Part shown: positions 28,820 to 39,608 of the stretch, piece by piece | How the letters are laid out: each line of letters starts with the position of its first letter | How positions within the stretch are numbered: the first letter of the stretch is position 1 | Assembly (NCBI RefSeq): GCF_030411995.1 | Contig: NZ_JASNRC010000007.1 | Location: forward strand, 125,530-189,529 | Direction: 5' to 3' | Origin: Massilia sp. YIM B02769 | GTDB taxonomy: Bacteria > Pseudomonadota > Gammaproteobacteria > Burkholderiales > Burkholderiaceae_D | DNA: 64,000 nt | Notes under the pieces: generated by a model | Database searches by the model: none | Told to the model about the DNA's origin: nothing | What the model saw: the letters and a program-made list of their open reading frames with translations, nothing else | Made by a program: the position numbers and the translations under genes

Positions 28820-29938
28820 TCAGCTGCCGACCGGTCCGCGCACCAGCAGCTTCTGCATCTCGTTATTGTTATGGGTGAGCTCGACCAGCAACTGGTCGAA
28901 GGACAGATTCCCCCAGGCGACGGCACGCCGCACCAGGCGTGGCACCGGGCTGTGCGGCTCCAGGGTTTCCAGGTAATCGGCCAGGCTTTCCAGTCGACGG
29001 TAGGCATCCGCGCGCCCCGCTGGACCGGCTGCCGCAGGCGTTGGCGCAAGGGGCGCTTCATCCCCGCTGGCGGCCGGTTCCGGCGCGACGACCGGCGGCG
29101 CCCCAGCCGGCGCCGCCGGCGCGGGCGCGACAGGCGCGGCCACGTGCGCGGGATGCGCCTCCAGCCAGGTGCCGAGCACGCGCTCGGTTTCCTCCAGCGT
29201 GGCGGCCAGCTTGCGCAGGCGCGGCGCCTGCGCCGCCATCAGGCGATCGAGCGTGGCATGCAGGTCGTGCAGTGCGCCCGACCAGTCGCGCACGGCGCCA
29301 AGCAGCGTCTGCAGCCGGGCCAAGGGCATGCTGGCCAGCTGGGCCAGGGCGCGGTTGCGGGTCAGCAGGTCGGCCGGGTCGCCGTCCTTGCCGGGCTTCT
29401 TGACCTTGCGTTCGTCGTTCTCGCGCGCCAGGCTGTCCTTCCATTGCGCCAGCGTCACCGTGCGCGCGTCGGCGCCGCTGCCGTGGATCAGCGGCACGCG
29501 CAGCAGCAGGGCCATGCTCCAGTGCTCGTCGATCCAGTCCAGCGGCTTGGTGCGGTAATCGATTTCGCCCTTGTGCATCAGCGGGTGCAGGTCGTCCCAG
29601 TAGCGCTCGCACAGGCCCTGCAGCAGCAGGGTGGCGCGCGCGCCGCCTTCCAGGCCGTCGATGTTGATCCAGGCTTCGCCCAGCCAGGCGGCCAGGTTCA
29701 GGTCCTTGCTGCGTTCGACCAGGGCTTGCCGGCACAGGCGCGCGCTTTCCTGCCAGTCTGCGCGTTTCAGCGCCTTCGTCCAGACCCCGAGCGGCAGGGT
29801 CGGGTCGTCTTCGTGGCGCGCCAGGGCGATCGCATCGTATTCCGGTTCGTCCAGCAGCGGGACGCCGCAGGGGCCGTGTTCGGCAATCGGTTCGAGCAGG
29901 GCTGCAATGGTCATGGCTGCATCATCGTCATTGGCCAC
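28820..29938 (-). CDS. tssA: Type VI secretion protein TssA
   Basis: A 372-residue TssA with the ImpA N-terminal domain (AEHGPCGVPLLDEPEYDAI, then KDLNLAAWLGEAWI, about 15-110), a Pro/Ala-rich linker (about 255-310) and a short C-terminal domain. TssA caps the baseplate or the distal end of the growing sheath. The GTG at 29938 overlaps the tssM stop. The Met 8 codons later (MTIAALLEP) is an equally plausible start because the GTG lies too close to its GGAG. It is last in the tssJ-K-L-M-A operon. Confidence 0.9.
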   Translation of the reverse strand: MANDDDAAMTIAALLEPIAEHGPCGVPLLDEPEYDAIALARHEDDPTLPLGVWTKALKRADWQESARLCRQALVERSKDLNLAAWLGEAWINIDGLEGGARATLLLQGLCERYWDDLHPLMHKGEIDYRTKPLDWIDEHWSMALLLRVPLIHGSGADARTVTLAQWKDSLARENDERKVKKPGKDGDPADLLTRNRALAQLASMPLARLQTLLGAVRDWSGALHDLHATLDRLMAAQAPRLRKLAATLEETERVLGTWLEAHPAHVAAPVAPAPAAPAGAPPVVAPEPAASGDEAPLAPTPAAAGPAGRADAYRRLESLADYLETLEPHSPVPRLVRRAVAWGNLSFDQLLVELTHNNNEMQKLLVRGPVGS

Positions 29939-32900
29939 CTCCGGTGGCCACCAGGGCGCCGCCGGGGTTCGGGTCCGGCAGGGCGGGCGCCGGCCGGGTC
30001 GGGAAAGGAGCCAGCGCCAGGCGGTCGCGCTTGCCGTGCGCCATCACCCCGACGCGGACATAGCCGACGGCATCCGGCCCCGCCGCGCCGGTGGCGTCGC
30101 GGGTCGGCACAACCAGGCGCAGCACCACCGGCGCCGCGGCATCGCGCTCGCTCAGCTCGGCCAGCGGCGCGCTGTGGTCGCCCAGCAGGCGCAGCAGCGC
30201 CCAGGGGCCACGGTAGTCCCAGCTGGCTTCACGTTCGACCACGTCCAGCCTCGGGCGCGCCGGGTCGGGCGCCGGCGTCAACGGGCTGTTCCTGGCCCAG
30301 CGCAGGCGCAGCGTCACCGGGTCGCCCAGGCGCCAGGCCATCCCCACGGCCCCGTCCGGCCCCGGCGGCAGCGCGTCGCCGGCTTCGAGCTTCCATTCGA
30401 TGACCTGGTCGGCGCCGCGTTCGCGCGGGCGGTTGATGCGGAACTGCGGCCACAGGTCGAGCGCCGCCGGGCCGCCGCCGGCGTCCTCGGCCAGCACGGC
30501 GGCCAGCAGCGGCTTCAGGGCCGCCAGGCGGTCGAGGAAGTCCTGCGCCGCCAGCGCCTTCGGGTCGCCGCGCGCGGACAAGGCCGCCGGCGCCGCGCGC
30601 GCCGCGGCCAGCCGCGTGTCGAGCAGCACGAGCAGGCGCCGCACCTGCTCGGGTTCGGCGTCGAGCGCGCCGGGAGCGGCGGAGAACGGATAGCGCTCGG
30701 CCAGCTGGGCATTGTAGTGGCTGGCGATGGCGGCATAGGCGCTGCGGCCTGCCTGGCCGGCCAGGACCAGGCAGCGCGGACGGTAGCTGGCCGCGATCCG
30801 CGCCAGGCGCCGCTGGAAGAAGTCGCCGCGCGCACTGCCCGCGGCCGCGAGCCGGGCGCCGCAGTTCAGGCTGTCGAGTTCGTCGAGGCCGGCGGTGAGG
30901 AATTGCTCGAGGCGGCGCAGCGAGCCGTCCGGGCTTTTCGCGGCGTAGCGCGCCAGGTCGGCGTCGATGCGGTTCCAGTCGGCCAGCCAGGCTGCCGCAT
31001 CGCGACCGGCGGGCGTTCCGGGCTGCGCCAGCCAGGCGCGCGGGCCCTTGCTGGCGGCACTGAGTTCGGTGACCAGTTCCAGCTGGGTTTGCAGGTAGTC
31101 CTGCATGTCGGCCGCGGAGCGGGCGCCGTAGGCGGCGCCGGCGCCGGGCCCGTTCCATTCGGCCAGCGCGCTCGAGGACGGCAGGTAGAGTGGGCCGTTT
31201 TCCAGGGCGTCGCGCAGTTCGCGCAACAGGAACAGGGCCTGTTCGTCGAGCACTTGCTGGGCCAGTCCGGCGGCGTCAGGCATGCCCAGCTTGCGCAGCG
31301 CCGGCAGCATCGCGCCGATCGACTGGCGCGCGGCCTCGAAGTTGGCGCAGCGCCAGGCCGGATCGCAGGCCGCCGGACTGGCCGCGCCGGCCAGGGTGCG
31401 CTCGAGCGCGGCCCCGGCCTGCAGCCGCGCCAGCCGGGTGAGCGTGGCCGCATAGGCGGGCGGCGCCTTGGCCAGCTCGGCTTTCTCGTAGGCTTCGAGG
31501 TCGGCCAGCAGCTCGCGGGCGTCGCCCAGGCCTTGCGGGTCCCAGGACAGCGGCCCGGCGCCGGCGAGCAGGACCGGGCCGGCCTGGGCGCCGCCCTGCG
31601 CGAACGGGTGGCGCAGCAGCTGGCCGAGCGCCGCCTCGAGTTCGCCCAGGCCGGGACTGACCAGCAGTTCCTTGCCCTTGGTGTAGGCCAGCACCGGCGC
31701 GCTGCCGCTGCTGTTTTCCATTACGCGCAGGCGGAACCGGCCCTGGCGCGCCGAAACCTCGGCCTGCAGGCGCGTGGCCAGGTCTTCGCCCAGCAGCGAG
31801 GAATTGCGGATCCGGGTTTCCAGCTTGCGGTAGACGTCGTCGGCGGCCAGGGTGCCGTCGGCCAGCCAGGCGGTCTCGGTCTGGGCCAGCAGGATGCGCA
31901 GGTGGCCGATGTCCTGCTGCAGCTGGGCCAGCCGGGCGGGTTCGTCGAGGCGGGCGGCGGCCAGTTCGCCGGTCTCGCGGATCACCTTCTCGCGCAGGAC
32001 ATTCATCTGGTTGTCGCCGAACAGGTCGCCGAGCCAGGCCTCGTGCAGGTCTTCCAGGCGCCTGCGCAGGCCGGGCGCGTAGGATGCGTGCACGTCGCCG
32101 TGCGGCTGGAAGGCGCTTTCGCGCAGCGTGAGGTCGAAGCGCGCCGAGGTGGACTCGCTGCCCGGCGCCAGCTGCAGGTCGAACAGGTAGGCGAGCAGTT
32201 CGCGCGTGTCGCGCCAGCTGCCGCCGTGCAGGGTGCTGAGGGCACGGTACTTGCCCAGCTGGCGTTCGAATTCCACCGTATCGTCGACGAAGCCGCGCAG
32301 CGCCGCAAAGGCGGTGCTGCGGCCGGGGCCATCCTGGGGACCGCCTGGACGGTGGGCGGCGCCGCCTTGCCGCACCAGTTTGTCGGCGCGCGCGTGCATG
32401 GCCTGGTCGATGCCCTCGAACAGCACGTTCTCGTAGTAGGCGCGCAAGGCGCGGTCGAGCTGGCCGTCGATGCCGCCGCAGCACGATGCCCACGAGAGCG
32501 GCAGGGCCAGCTTCCAGGGCGTCCAGTGCGGCACGCGGTCGAGCTGGGTCACCAGGACCTGGGTCGAGGCGGCGTCGATGCGCGCACCGGCGCCGTTTGC
32601 GCGCGCCAGCGCGGCGTTCGTGGCCTCGCGCATGCTGGCCAGGGGAACGCGCATCGCCTCGAACTGCTCGCGGGTCGAGAAGTAGGTGGGCACGATCGCG
32701 ACCAGCCAGAGCGCGGCCACCGCCCCGGCCGCGCCCAGCACCAGGCGCCGCTGGCGGCGCTGCGCATCGGTGCGGCGCGCGATCACCCGGCCCAGGCCGA
32801 ATTCGTCGAAGATACGCTGCGCGAACAGCTCGCGGCAAAACACCGGCGCTTGCGGCGGCGCCTGCTGCCTGTCGGGCAGCGGTGCGAACGGGTCGGCTTC

Positions 32901-33884
32901 GGCGGTGGCGGCCGGCGCGGCATGGTCGGCGGCAGATTCGGCGGCGCGTGCCGTGGCCTGGGGCGTTGCGCGTCCGCTAAGATAAAAGCCGCGCAGCTCG
33001 AAGGGCACCATGATGGCACTCTCGCGCATGGCCGCGTGCAGGGCCTGGGGCAGCTGCGCCAGCGCCGCCGCGATCCGCTCGGGCATCAGGAAGATGTCGG
33101 CGGCGTCGGCCTTCGGGTCGCGCCATTCGCTCAGCGAGCTGACCAGCACGCGCAGCCGGTTCGCCAGGCGCGCCACGCCCTGTTCGCCCAGGGCCAGGCG
33201 CCAGGCCTGGTCGAGCGAGGCCGGGTTCGACCAGCCCAGGGGCTGCACCCGGACAGCCGGCGGCAGCGCCCCGGCCCAGGGGGAAAAGCCCGGCACGGCG
33301 TCGCAGCCGCCGACCACGACGTACACCGGCAGGCTCAGGCCCAGGTAATCCTGGATGCCGGCCAGCTTGCGGTACATGCGCTCGCCCTCGGCCTCGGCGG
33401 CGCCGCTGTCGAGGGTGGCGAACGGGATGACCCAGACGATGGCGTCGAGCGCGCGGCCCGGTCGGTGGCGGTTCAGCAAACGCAGGAAGTTGTGCCAGGG
33501 TCCGCCATCGAGTTCGTCTTCCCAGGCCGATGCCGGCAGCTCGAAGGCGTCGCCCTCGGTGCTGCGCCACCAGCCGCTGTCCTTGCCCGCGAGGGCAAGC
33601 ACCGGCGCCAGCCCGGCGCCGCGCAGCAGTTCGCTCTTGCCGGCGCCGCCGGGGCCGCAGACCAGCACGCAGGGCCGTTCGTAGCGCCCACGTGCGTCGC
33701 GCGGATACAGCTTGCGCAGCGCCGCCTCGAAGATGGCCGGGTCGAGGGCGGCATCGCGCAGCGGCGCGGGCGCGGCCTCGCGCGGGCGGCGCCGGCGCCA
33801 CAGCCAGAACGCGACGGCCAGCAGTACCAGCACGAGCACCAGCAGCACGGCCAGCAGCACGAACGTGGAGGACGGCAGGTTCAT
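29928..33884 (-). CDS. tssM: Type VI secretion protein TssM (IcmF family)
   Basis: A 1318-residue inner-membrane component that joins TssL and TssJ in the trans-envelope complex. There is one N-terminal membrane helix ([22 protein letters not shown]), an NTPase domain with Walker [12 protein letters not shown] (about 70), another hydrophobic helix after the cytoplasmic domain ([20 protein letters not shown], about 405), and a long periplasmic region. Relatives are about 1100-1300 residues. The start at 33884 overlaps the tssL stop (ATGA); an 18-codon upstream extension lies in tssL. Confidence 0.95.
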   Translation of the reverse strand: MNLPSSTFVLLAVLLVLVLVLLAVAFWLWRRRRPREAAPAPLRDAALDPAIFEAALRKLYPRDARGRYERPCVLVCGPGGAGKSELLRGAGLAPVLALAGKDSGWWRSTEGDAFELPASAWEDELDGGPWHNFLRLLNRHRPGRALDAIVWVIPFATLDSGAAEAEGERMYRKLAGIQDYLGLSLPVYVVVGGCDAVPGFSPWAGALPPAVRVQPLGWSNPASLDQAWRLALGEQGVARLANRLRVLVSSLSEWRDPKADAADIFLMPERIAAALAQLPQALHAAMRESAIMVPFELRGFYLSGRATPQATARAAESAADHAAPAATAEADPFAPLPDRQQAPPQAPVFCRELFAQRIFDEFGLGRVIARRTDAQRRQRRLVLGAAGAVAALWLVAIVPTYFSTREQFEAMRVPLASMREATNAALARANGAGARIDAASTQVLVTQLDRVPHWTPWKLALPLSWASCCGGIDGQLDRALRAYYENVLFEGIDQAMHARADKLVRQGGAAHRPGGPQDGPGRSTAFAALRGFVDDTVEFERQLGKYRALSTLHGGSWRDTRELLAYLFDLQLAPGSESTSARFDLTLRESAFQPHGDVHASYAPGLRRRLEDLHEAWLGDLFGDNQMNVLREKVIRETGELAAARLDEPARLAQLQQDIGHLRILLAQTETAWLADGTLAADDVYRKLETRIRNSSLLGEDLATRLQAEVSARQGRFRLRVMENSSGSAPVLAYTKGKELLVSPGLGELEAALGQLLRHPFAQGGAQAGPVLLAGAGPLSWDPQGLGDARELLADLEAYEKAELAKAPPAYAATLTRLARLQAGAALERTLAGAASPAACDPAWRCANFEAARQSIGAMLPALRKLGMPDAAGLAQQVLDEQALFLLRELRDALENGPLYLPSSSALAEWNGPGAGAAYGARSAADMQDYLQTQLELVTELSAASKGPRAWLAQPGTPAGRDAAAWLADWNRIDADLARYAAKSPDGSLRRLEQFLTAGLDELDSLNCGARLAAAGSARGDFFQRRLARIAASYRPRCLVLAGQAGRSAYAAIASHYNAQLAERYPFSAAPGALDAEPEQVRRLLVLLDTRLAAARAAPAALSARGDPKALAAQDFLDRLAALKPLLAAVLAEDAGGGPAALDLWPQFRINRPRERGADQVIEWKLEAGDALPPGPDGAVGMAWRLGDPVTLRLRWARNSPLTPAPDPARPRLDVVEREASWDYRGPWALLRLLGDHSAPLAELSERDAAAPVVLRLVVPTRDATGAAGPDAVGYVRVGVMAHGKRDRLALAPFPTRPAPALPDPNPGGALVATGGGQ

Positions 33885-34636
33885 GCGGCCCCCGTCAGCT
33901 TCAGCGCGTCGCCGAGGATGGCGCGCAGCGCCAGCCATGCGCCGATCGACACGAGCAGCGGCAGCGCCAGGATCGCCGCCGCCAGCAGCCAGACCCGCGC
34001 CTGGGCCGCGACACCGCGCTGGCCGGGCGTGCTGCGCACCAGGTTTTCCTCGCGCCCTTCGGTGAGCACGAAGCCGGACTCGCCCAGCGTCGCCTGGTCC
34101 GGGTAGAGGTAGGCGAACAGCTGGTGGCGGCGGCTGGCCAGTTCCGGCAGGCTGCCTTCGCGCCCGCGCAGGCGCCCGGCGAAGCCCAGGGTCAGGCAGT
34201 GCAGGTAGACTTCGGCGATTTCGCGGCTGGCGCGGTCGCCCTGGCGCGTCACGGCGTCGATGCGCTCGATCAGGCGCGCGCCGCCGCTGCTGGTCTTGAA
34301 CAGGCGCCGCTCCAGCAGGTGGCTGCGCCAGGACCCACGGCCGGGCCAGTCTTCGTTGAGCAGGGTTTCGTCGGTCACCACCGCGAACGCGAACAGCAGG
34401 GCGTCGAGGCCATCATGGCCATTCTGCGGCGTGCGCCGCCCGACCCGGCTTTCCAGCTCGTGGCAGACGTCGGCCAGGGCCGCGTCCATGCGCGCCGCGG
34501 CCAGTTCGGCCAGCGGCGCCGGGGTCTCGGGGCCGGCGGGACGCTGTTCGCCCAGCAGGCGGCGCAGTTCGGCGTAGGCGTCGCGAAACAGCAGGCCGAG
34601 GGGATTGGCGTCGAGCGCCCAGCGTGGCCGGTCCAT
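33881..34636 (-). CDS. tssL: Type VI secretion protein TssL (DotU/IcmH family)
   Basis: A 251-residue membrane protein with a cytoplasmic helical DotU domain (NPLGLLFRDAYAELRRLL, then LLFAFAVVTDETLLN, SSGGARLIERID, EIAEVYLHCLTLGFAGRLRG) and one C-terminal membrane helix (about 212-240). No peptidoglycan-binding OmpA domain is fused. It forms the inner-membrane complex with TssM. The start immediately follows the tssK stop, and its stop overlaps tssM. Confidence 0.94.
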   Translation of the reverse strand: MDRPRWALDANPLGLLFRDAYAELRRLLGEQRPAGPETPAPLAELAAARMDAALADVCHELESRVGRRTPQNGHDGLDALLFAFAVVTDETLLNEDWPGRGSWRSHLLERRLFKTSSGGARLIERIDAVTRQGDRASREIAEVYLHCLTLGFAGRLRGREGSLPELASRRHQLFAYLYPDQATLGESGFVLTEGREENLVRSTPGQRGVAAQARVWLLAAAILALPLLVSIGAWLALRAILGDALKLTGAA

Positions 34637-36043
34637 CTAGCGCGCTCCCCTGGTTTCGCCGGGGCCGCCGGCCCGGCGCAGCAGCAGTTCCACCTGCAGC
34701 GGTTCGGCGTAGCCCTCGGCGCTGCCGCCGGGACTGCGAATGCACAGCGCTTCGCCCTGGGTGTACCAGACGCCGCCGTCGCTTTCCGGCTTCAGCTGGA
34801 ACACGGCGTGCCCGCTGTCGCCACCCATGCGCAGCGCCTCGCGGCCTTCGAGCAGGCGCACCGCCATGCCGGGCGAGCGCCGGTGCAGGGCTTCGTCCAG
34901 CCGGTTTGCCGAGGCGATGGCCGCTTCCAGCAGCCAGTGGCGCATCGCGGCGTCGCTTGTGGCGGCCGGCTTGCGCAGGGCCAGGACCAGGGGCGTTGCG
35001 GCGCCCGGCGGCAGCGTCGCCGCCAGCACGCCATCCTCGCGTGGCCGGAACAGCACCCGGTGCAGCTGCGGCGCCAGCAGCCGGCGCGCCGTCTCGAGCT
35101 GGGCCAGCAAGGGCATCATCGATGCGCCGATGTCGCGGTAATCGAAGGCGGGCAAGCGCGGCAGGACCGGCTGCGGCATACCGGCCGCCAGCACCCCGAG
35201 CAGGCCGGCCAGCAGCGCGTGCAGCTGGCGCGGATGCGCCTGGCCGCCGGCATAGGCCGCCTCGAGTTCGAGCACGCGCGCGCCCAGCGCGGGCAGCAGC
35301 GCCAGCCGGCGCAAGTCGTCGATGCCGGGTTCGGCGCCGGCGCCGGCCTGCTCGCTGTCGAAGGCGTCGGACAGGGTCGCGTAGCTGGCCCGCAGGCGCG
35401 CGCAGAGGGCCTCGATGCGGCGGTACAGGCCGAGCTGCGGGCCGACCCGCAGCCAGGGCGCGATGTAGGCCATGCGCGAGGGCAGGCCGCCGATGTCGCG
35501 AAAGCGCAGCAGCGGCAGCAGCTCGCCGGGCGCGTAGCCTTCGCCGCTGCCGCCCACCAGCATCAGGTTCGGCTTCAGGCGCGACACCTGCAGCGGCCCG
35601 GCTTCGCCGTTCTGGTCGGGGATCTCGCCCTGGCCGTCGGGCAGGTAGCGCCTGCTTCCCGCAAGCGCGCGGCCGGGCACGGCGAGCGACACGCGCCAGG
35701 TCTTGTCGGCGTCGTCCGGTGTGTCCTTCAGTTCGATGCGCAGCCTGGCCTCGGGACCGGCCGCGACCGGCAAGCCGTCGGGCATGATCGCCTCGATCGC
35801 GTCGACGATCACGCAGCGGCCGTCCTGGCGCACGGCCAGGCGCAGCAGGCCCCAGTGCAGGGGTTCGACTGCGCGCAGCAGGGCCGGCGCCAGCATCTCC
35901 TGGCGCGCCGCCTGCAGCTGGAAATGCTGGGGCGCCAGGCGCATGCCCTGGTACCAGCGCACCGCGTCGGGAATGGCGGCCAGGCCGGCGTCGGACGGCG
36001 CCACAGACGGCGCCACATCGCGCGGCGGGTGGAGGCCGTTCAC
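34637..36043 (-). CDS. tssK: Type VI secretion baseplate protein TssK
   Basis: A 468-residue baseplate subunit linking the baseplate to the TssJLM complex. The family hallmarks are the N-terminal VRWYQGMRLAPQHFQ segment and a helical middle with GIDDLRRLALLPALGARV. The GTG start is chosen because it overlaps the tssJ stop (GTGA) with a strong GGAGGGG site just before; no ATG lies nearby in frame. It is followed directly by tssL. Confidence 0.93.
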   Translation of the reverse strand: MNGLHPPRDVAPSVAPSDAGLAAIPDAVRWYQGMRLAPQHFQLQAARQEMLAPALLRAVEPLHWGLLRLAVRQDGRCVIVDAIEAIMPDGLPVAAGPEARLRIELKDTPDDADKTWRVSLAVPGRALAGSRRYLPDGQGEIPDQNGEAGPLQVSRLKPNLMLVGGSGEGYAPGELLPLLRFRDIGGLPSRMAYIAPWLRVGPQLGLYRRIEALCARLRASYATLSDAFDSEQAGAGAEPGIDDLRRLALLPALGARVLELEAAYAGGQAHPRQLHALLAGLLGVLAAGMPQPVLPRLPAFDYRDIGASMMPLLAQLETARRLLAPQLHRVLFRPREDGVLAATLPPGAATPLVLALRKPAATSDAAMRHWLLEAAIASANRLDEALHRRSPGMAVRLLEGREALRMGGDSGHAVFQLKPESDGGVWYTQGEALCIRSPGGSAEGYAEPLQVELLLRRAGGPGETRGAR

Positions 36044-36546
36044 GGCGTCCCCTCCAGCACGATCTCCTTTTCGACGAAGCGGACCGTGGCGCGCGCGTAG
36101 CTGTCGAGCCGCAGGCGGTAGGCGCCCTTGCCCTCGTAATGGGCGAACAGGAACAGGCCGCGCGCGCGGGCCCCGGCAAACGGCGTGGGCCGTTCGCGCA
36201 GCTGCAGGCCCGGCGTCAGCTCGTAGTACCAGCTCCGCAGGGTCTTCGGATAATCGGCCTTCAGGTTCGAGGCCGGATCGAACCACTGGTCGGCGCGCAG
36301 GGTTTGCAGGTGCGTCACCAGTTCGTCGTCGCCGGCGGCCACCAGTTCGACCGCGAAGGGCATGCCGCCGTTGGCCTGGCGGGCCACCTCGAAACTCAGG
36401 TCGGACAGCGCGATTTTCGACGGCCAGAGGGCGCGCACGCTGGAGCAGCCCCCCAGCGCCAGCAGGCATGCCAGCACAGGGATCAGCGAACGCGAACGGT
36501 GCGCGTCAAGACGGTTTCGGGGGGAGGGGCGAAGGGAGCTGGGCAA
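36040..36546 (-). CDS. tssJ: Type VI secretion lipoprotein TssJ
   Basis: A 168-residue outer-membrane lipoprotein with a basic leader and lipobox LALGGC (cysteine at about 34) followed by SSVRALWPSK. The beta-sandwich of TssJ follows (LSFEVARQANGG, PFAVELVAAGD, YYELTPGLQLRERPTPF). It binds the periplasmic end of TssM. It is first gene of the minus-strand T6SS operon, so its promoter lies in the 300-base divergent spacer. Confidence 0.92.
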   Translation of the reverse strand: MPSSLRPSPRNRLDAHRSRSLIPVLACLLALGGCSSVRALWPSKIALSDLSFEVARQANGGMPFAVELVAAGDDELVTHLQTLRADQWFDPASNLKADYPKTLRSWYYELTPGLQLRERPTPFAGARARGLFLFAHYEGKGAYRLRLDSYARATVRFVEKEIVLEGTP

Positions 36547-36846
36547 ACGGATTTCTCCTGTGCGAACTGCCTGGTGGCCGCGCCGGCAGTGCTTGCCGCC
36601 GGCGAAATGGATCGAAATATAGCACCGCCAACGCGCAACAAATTGCGTTGTAAAAAATTTTTATTTCTGCAACACGGGGCTTCCCAGGGCTCCCGTTTCG
36701 GGCGTAATCTGGTCGGTGTTTTTTGCAACCGACAGTCGATTACGCATCATGCATAAGGCTGTATTTCCCGGCATGCGCGCGTCCCCGTCGGTCCTATCCA
36801 CCGCGCATGGCAAGGCGCCGTTGCGCACTGCGTACCAGGAGTAGCG
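36547..36846. promoter_or_regulatory. Divergent T6SS promoter region
   Basis: This 300-base spacer separates tssJ (leftward) from tssB (rightward) and must contain both promoters. It includes an AT-rich core around 36640-36670 (TTGCGTTG, then a run of A and T). No credible sigma-54 site with a 10-base GG-GC spacing was found, and no protein-coding frame looks real. Confidence 0.55.
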
Positions 36847-37404
36847 ATGCCCGATATCGAGAATGGCCAGCATTGGCTCGACCGCAACCGTCCGCCGCGG
36901 GTGCAGATTACGTATGACGTGGAGATCGGCGACGCCGTCCAGAAAAAGGAACTGCCCCTCGTGGTGGGCATCTTCGCCAACCTCGACGGCAAGGAAGACA
37001 AGGTGGTGGCCGACCAGGCTTTCCGCGAGATCGACGGCGGCAACTTCGACGAGATCATGAAGGACATCGCGCCCACCGTGACCGTCAACCTGCCGGCCAG
37101 CACCCGCCTGCAGGGCGAGAACGCGGCCGCCGCATTCGCGGCCACCTTCACCTTCGAGAAGTTCGCCGACTTCGACCCGGTGGCCCTGCTGAAGATGGAC
37201 GACACCCTGCGCGAGCTGTACGAGGAACGCGGCCGCCTGCGCGACATGCTGGCCCGCCTGGACGGCAACGTCCGCCTCGAGGACCGGCTGGGCAGCGCCT
37301 TCTCGGCGGCGCGCGGCAAGCCCGCGGGCGAGGGCGAGAAAGGAAACGGCGGCGGCGCGGACGGCGGCACGGACGGCGCCGCGGACGGCAAGGCCGCGTC
37401 CTGA
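36847..37404 (+). CDS. tssB: Type VI secretion sheath small subunit TssB
   Basis: A 185-residue sheath protein (VipA/IglA family) that pairs with TssC to build the contractile sheath. The N-terminus NRPPRVQITYDVEIGDAVQKKELP is canonical. A conserved helix (about 130-150) is followed by an unusual Gly/Ala/Asp/Lys-rich tail (160-185), probably disordered. It is first gene of the plus-strand T6SS operon; tssC begins 69 bases later. Confidence 0.95.
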   Translation: MPDIENGQHWLDRNRPPRVQITYDVEIGDAVQKKELPLVVGIFANLDGKEDKVVADQAFREIDGGNFDEIMKDIAPTVTVNLPASTRLQGENAAAAFAATFTFEKFADFDPVALLKMDDTLRELYEERGRLRDMLARLDGNVRLEDRLGSAFSAARGKPAGEGEKGNGGGADGGTDGAADGKAAS

Positions 37405-37473
37405 GTCCCACGCCCGTCGCCTGACCCGGGCCGCGGCGCGGCCACCTCATCCATTGTTTTCCTGGAGCCGAAC

Positions 37474-39039
37474 ATGCAAGCGGACATCGAGCTGAACCAC
37501 GAACAGAAACTAGCCGCAGAAAAAGCTAACCTCGACTGTGACGACGAGCAGCTGCTCGCCATGGTCATCAAGAACACCTACGACAGCAGCCAGAAGGAAA
37601 CCGCGGCGCGCGTACTGCAGACGGCGCTCAGCGTCGCCAGGGCCAGCAGCGCCCAGGCCGACAAGCCGGTCCAGGTGATCAACGAACGCATCCGGCAAAT
37701 CGACGCCCTGATCAGCGAACGTCTCGACACCATCCTGCACGACAAGGGCTTCCAGGCCCTGGAATCGGCCTGGCGCGGCCTGCACTACCTGGTCTACGGC
37801 ACCGAAACCAGCACCCGCCTGAAGCTGAAGGTGATGAACGTGGCCAGCAAGAACCTGGCCGACGACCTGGCCAAGGCGGCGTCGTTCGACCAGTCGGCCC
37901 TGTTCAAGAAGATCTACGAAGAAGAATACGGCACCTTCGGCGGCAATCCCTTCAGCCTGCTGGTGGCGGACTACCACTTCGGCCGCAAGGCGAACGAGGT
38001 CGGCTTCCTGAGCCGCCTGGCCAGCGTCGCCGCCGCCGCCCATGCGCCGCTGATTACCGGCGCCGAGCACGGCCTGTTCGGGCTGGACTCGTTTACCGAG
38101 CTGGCCAATCCGCACGACCTGGCCAAGATCTTCGAGGGCCTGGACGCCAAGAAGTGGAGCAACTTCCGCGACAGCGACGATGCCCGCTACGTGACCATGG
38201 TCCTTCCGCGCATGCTGCTGCGCCTGCCGTACGGCGACGAGAACAACCCGGTCGATGGCCTCGGCTACGAAGAAAACGTGTTCGGCGACACCCGCACCTA
38301 CCTGAACGCCGAGACCGGCGTCCCGGCCGAGAAGTTCCTGTACGGCGCCGAGGCCACCCACGACAAGTACCTATGGGGGAACGCGGCCTACGCGCTGGCC
38401 CAGCGCATCACGAATGCCTACGCCCAGTACGGCTGGTGCGCGGCGATCCGCGGGGTGGAAGGCGGCGGCGCCGTCACCAACCTGCCGCTGTTTAACTTCC
38501 CGACCGAGGCCAGCGGCAAGCTGAAGACCCTGCAATGCCCGACCGAGGTAACGATCACCGACCGCCGCGAGAAGGAGCTCAGCGATCTCGGCTTCATCGC
38601 CCTGTGCCACAAGAAGAACGACGACATGGCGGTGTTCTTCGGCGGCCAGACCGCGGCGCGGCCGAAGAAGTACAACAAGGACCTGGCGAACGCGAATGCC
38701 GGTATCTCGGCCATGCTGCCCTATGTGCTGGCGGCCTCGCGCTTCGCCCACTACCTGAAGGTGATCATGCGCGACAAGATCGGCTCCTTCGCCACCCGCG
38801 AGCAGGTCGAGCGCTACCTGAACAACTGGATCGCCGACTACGTGCTGGTGAACGACAACGCGGCCCAGGCGATCAAGGCCCAGTATCCGCTGCGCGAGGC
38901 GCGCGTGGACGTGGTCAGCGTGCCGGGCAAGGTCGGCGCCTACCGCGCCACGGTCTTCCTCAAGCCGCACTTCCAGCTCGAGGAGCTGACCACCTCGATC
39001 CGGCTGGTGGCGGAACTGCCGCCGCCGGCCAAGGGCTGA
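37474..39039 (+). CDS. tssC: Type VI secretion sheath large subunit TssC
   Basis: A 521-residue sheath subunit (VipB/IglB). Typical segments are INERIRQIDALISERLDTIL, ESAWRGLHYLV, GGNPFSLLVADYHFG, YVTMVLPRMLLRLPYG and the C-terminal PGKVGAYRATVFLKPHFQLEEL. Length is slightly above the usual ~495 because of a longer N-terminus. Purine-rich CTGGAGCC precedes the ATG. Confidence 0.96.
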   Translation: MQADIELNHEQKLAAEKANLDCDDEQLLAMVIKNTYDSSQKETAARVLQTALSVARASSAQADKPVQVINERIRQIDALISERLDTILHDKGFQALESAWRGLHYLVYGTETSTRLKLKVMNVASKNLADDLAKAASFDQSALFKKIYEEEYGTFGGNPFSLLVADYHFGRKANEVGFLSRLASVAAAAHAPLITGAEHGLFGLDSFTELANPHDLAKIFEGLDAKKWSNFRDSDDARYVTMVLPRMLLRLPYGDENNPVDGLGYEENVFGDTRTYLNAETGVPAEKFLYGAEATHDKYLWGNAAYALAQRITNAYAQYGWCAAIRGVEGGGAVTNLPLFNFPTEASGKLKTLQCPTEVTITDRREKELSDLGFIALCHKKNDDMAVFFGGQTAARPKKYNKDLANANAGISAMLPYVLAASRFAHYLKVIMRDKIGSFATREQVERYLNNWIADYVLVNDNAAQAIKAQYPLREARVDVVSVPGKVGAYRATVFLKPHFQLEELTTSIRLVAELPPPAKG

Positions 39040-39098
39040 ACCGATAGCGCCGCCGGACCGCCGGTCCGGCGCCACCACACGAACGAGCGGAGACACAC

Positions 39099-39596
39099 AT
39101 GGATGCAATCATTCTCGACCTGGGCGAGACCATCAAGGGCGACTCGATGCTGGAAGGCTTCGTCGACAAGATCGAACTCATGTCCTACAGCCACAACGTG
39201 GCGATGCAGGTGACCAACGACGTCAGCAACAAGGAACGCACGTCGGGACGCCCGCACGTGGGCGAATTCACGCTCACCAAGTTCGTCGACGGCGCCACGC
39301 CGACGCTGAACGAATACTGCTGCGCCGGCAAGGGCATCCCCTCGGCCATCATCAGCGTCGGCCGCAACTCGGGCGTCGACGACGGCATCGCCATGCCGCT
39401 GATCGTCTACACCCTGTCGAACGTGGTGATCTCGAACGTCAGCGTCAGCGGCGGCGCCGGCGGCAAGCCGGTCGAGACGCTGTCGCTGAACTTCACCAAG
39501 ATCAAGTGGGAGCTGACCTCGCAGAAGGACGACGGCACCAAGGAAGGCACCGCGGCCACCACCTGGGACATGGCGGCCAACAAGGTCGAGAAGTAA
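39099..39596 (+). CDS. hcp: Hcp family tube protein (TssD)
   Basis: A 165-residue Hcp that stacks as hexamers into the inner tube expelled by the sheath. MDAIILDLGETIKGDSMLEGFVDKIELMSY and GEFTLTKFVDGATPTL are characteristic. No C-terminal effector domain is fused. It sits between tssC and tssE with 59 and 12 bases spacing, inside the operon. Confidence 0.94.
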   Translation: MDAIILDLGETIKGDSMLEGFVDKIELMSYSHNVAMQVTNDVSNKERTSGRPHVGEFTLTKFVDGATPTLNEYCCAGKGIPSAIISVGRNSGVDDGIAMPLIVYTLSNVVISNVSVSGGAGGKPVETLSLNFTKIKWELTSQKDDGTKEGTAATTWDMAANKVEK

Positions 39597-39608
39597 GCCG
39601 GACCGGCG

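Noticed and set aside
29631..34106. Plus-strand open frame of about 1,490 codons opposite tssM
   Set aside because: Antisense to TssM/TssL, with repetitive Arg/Gln/Ala composition and no homology pattern.
36700..36720. Sigma-54-like element (TGG...TTTTTTGCA) in the T6SS divergent spacer
   Set aside because: The GG-to-GC spacing is 12 bases rather than the required 10.
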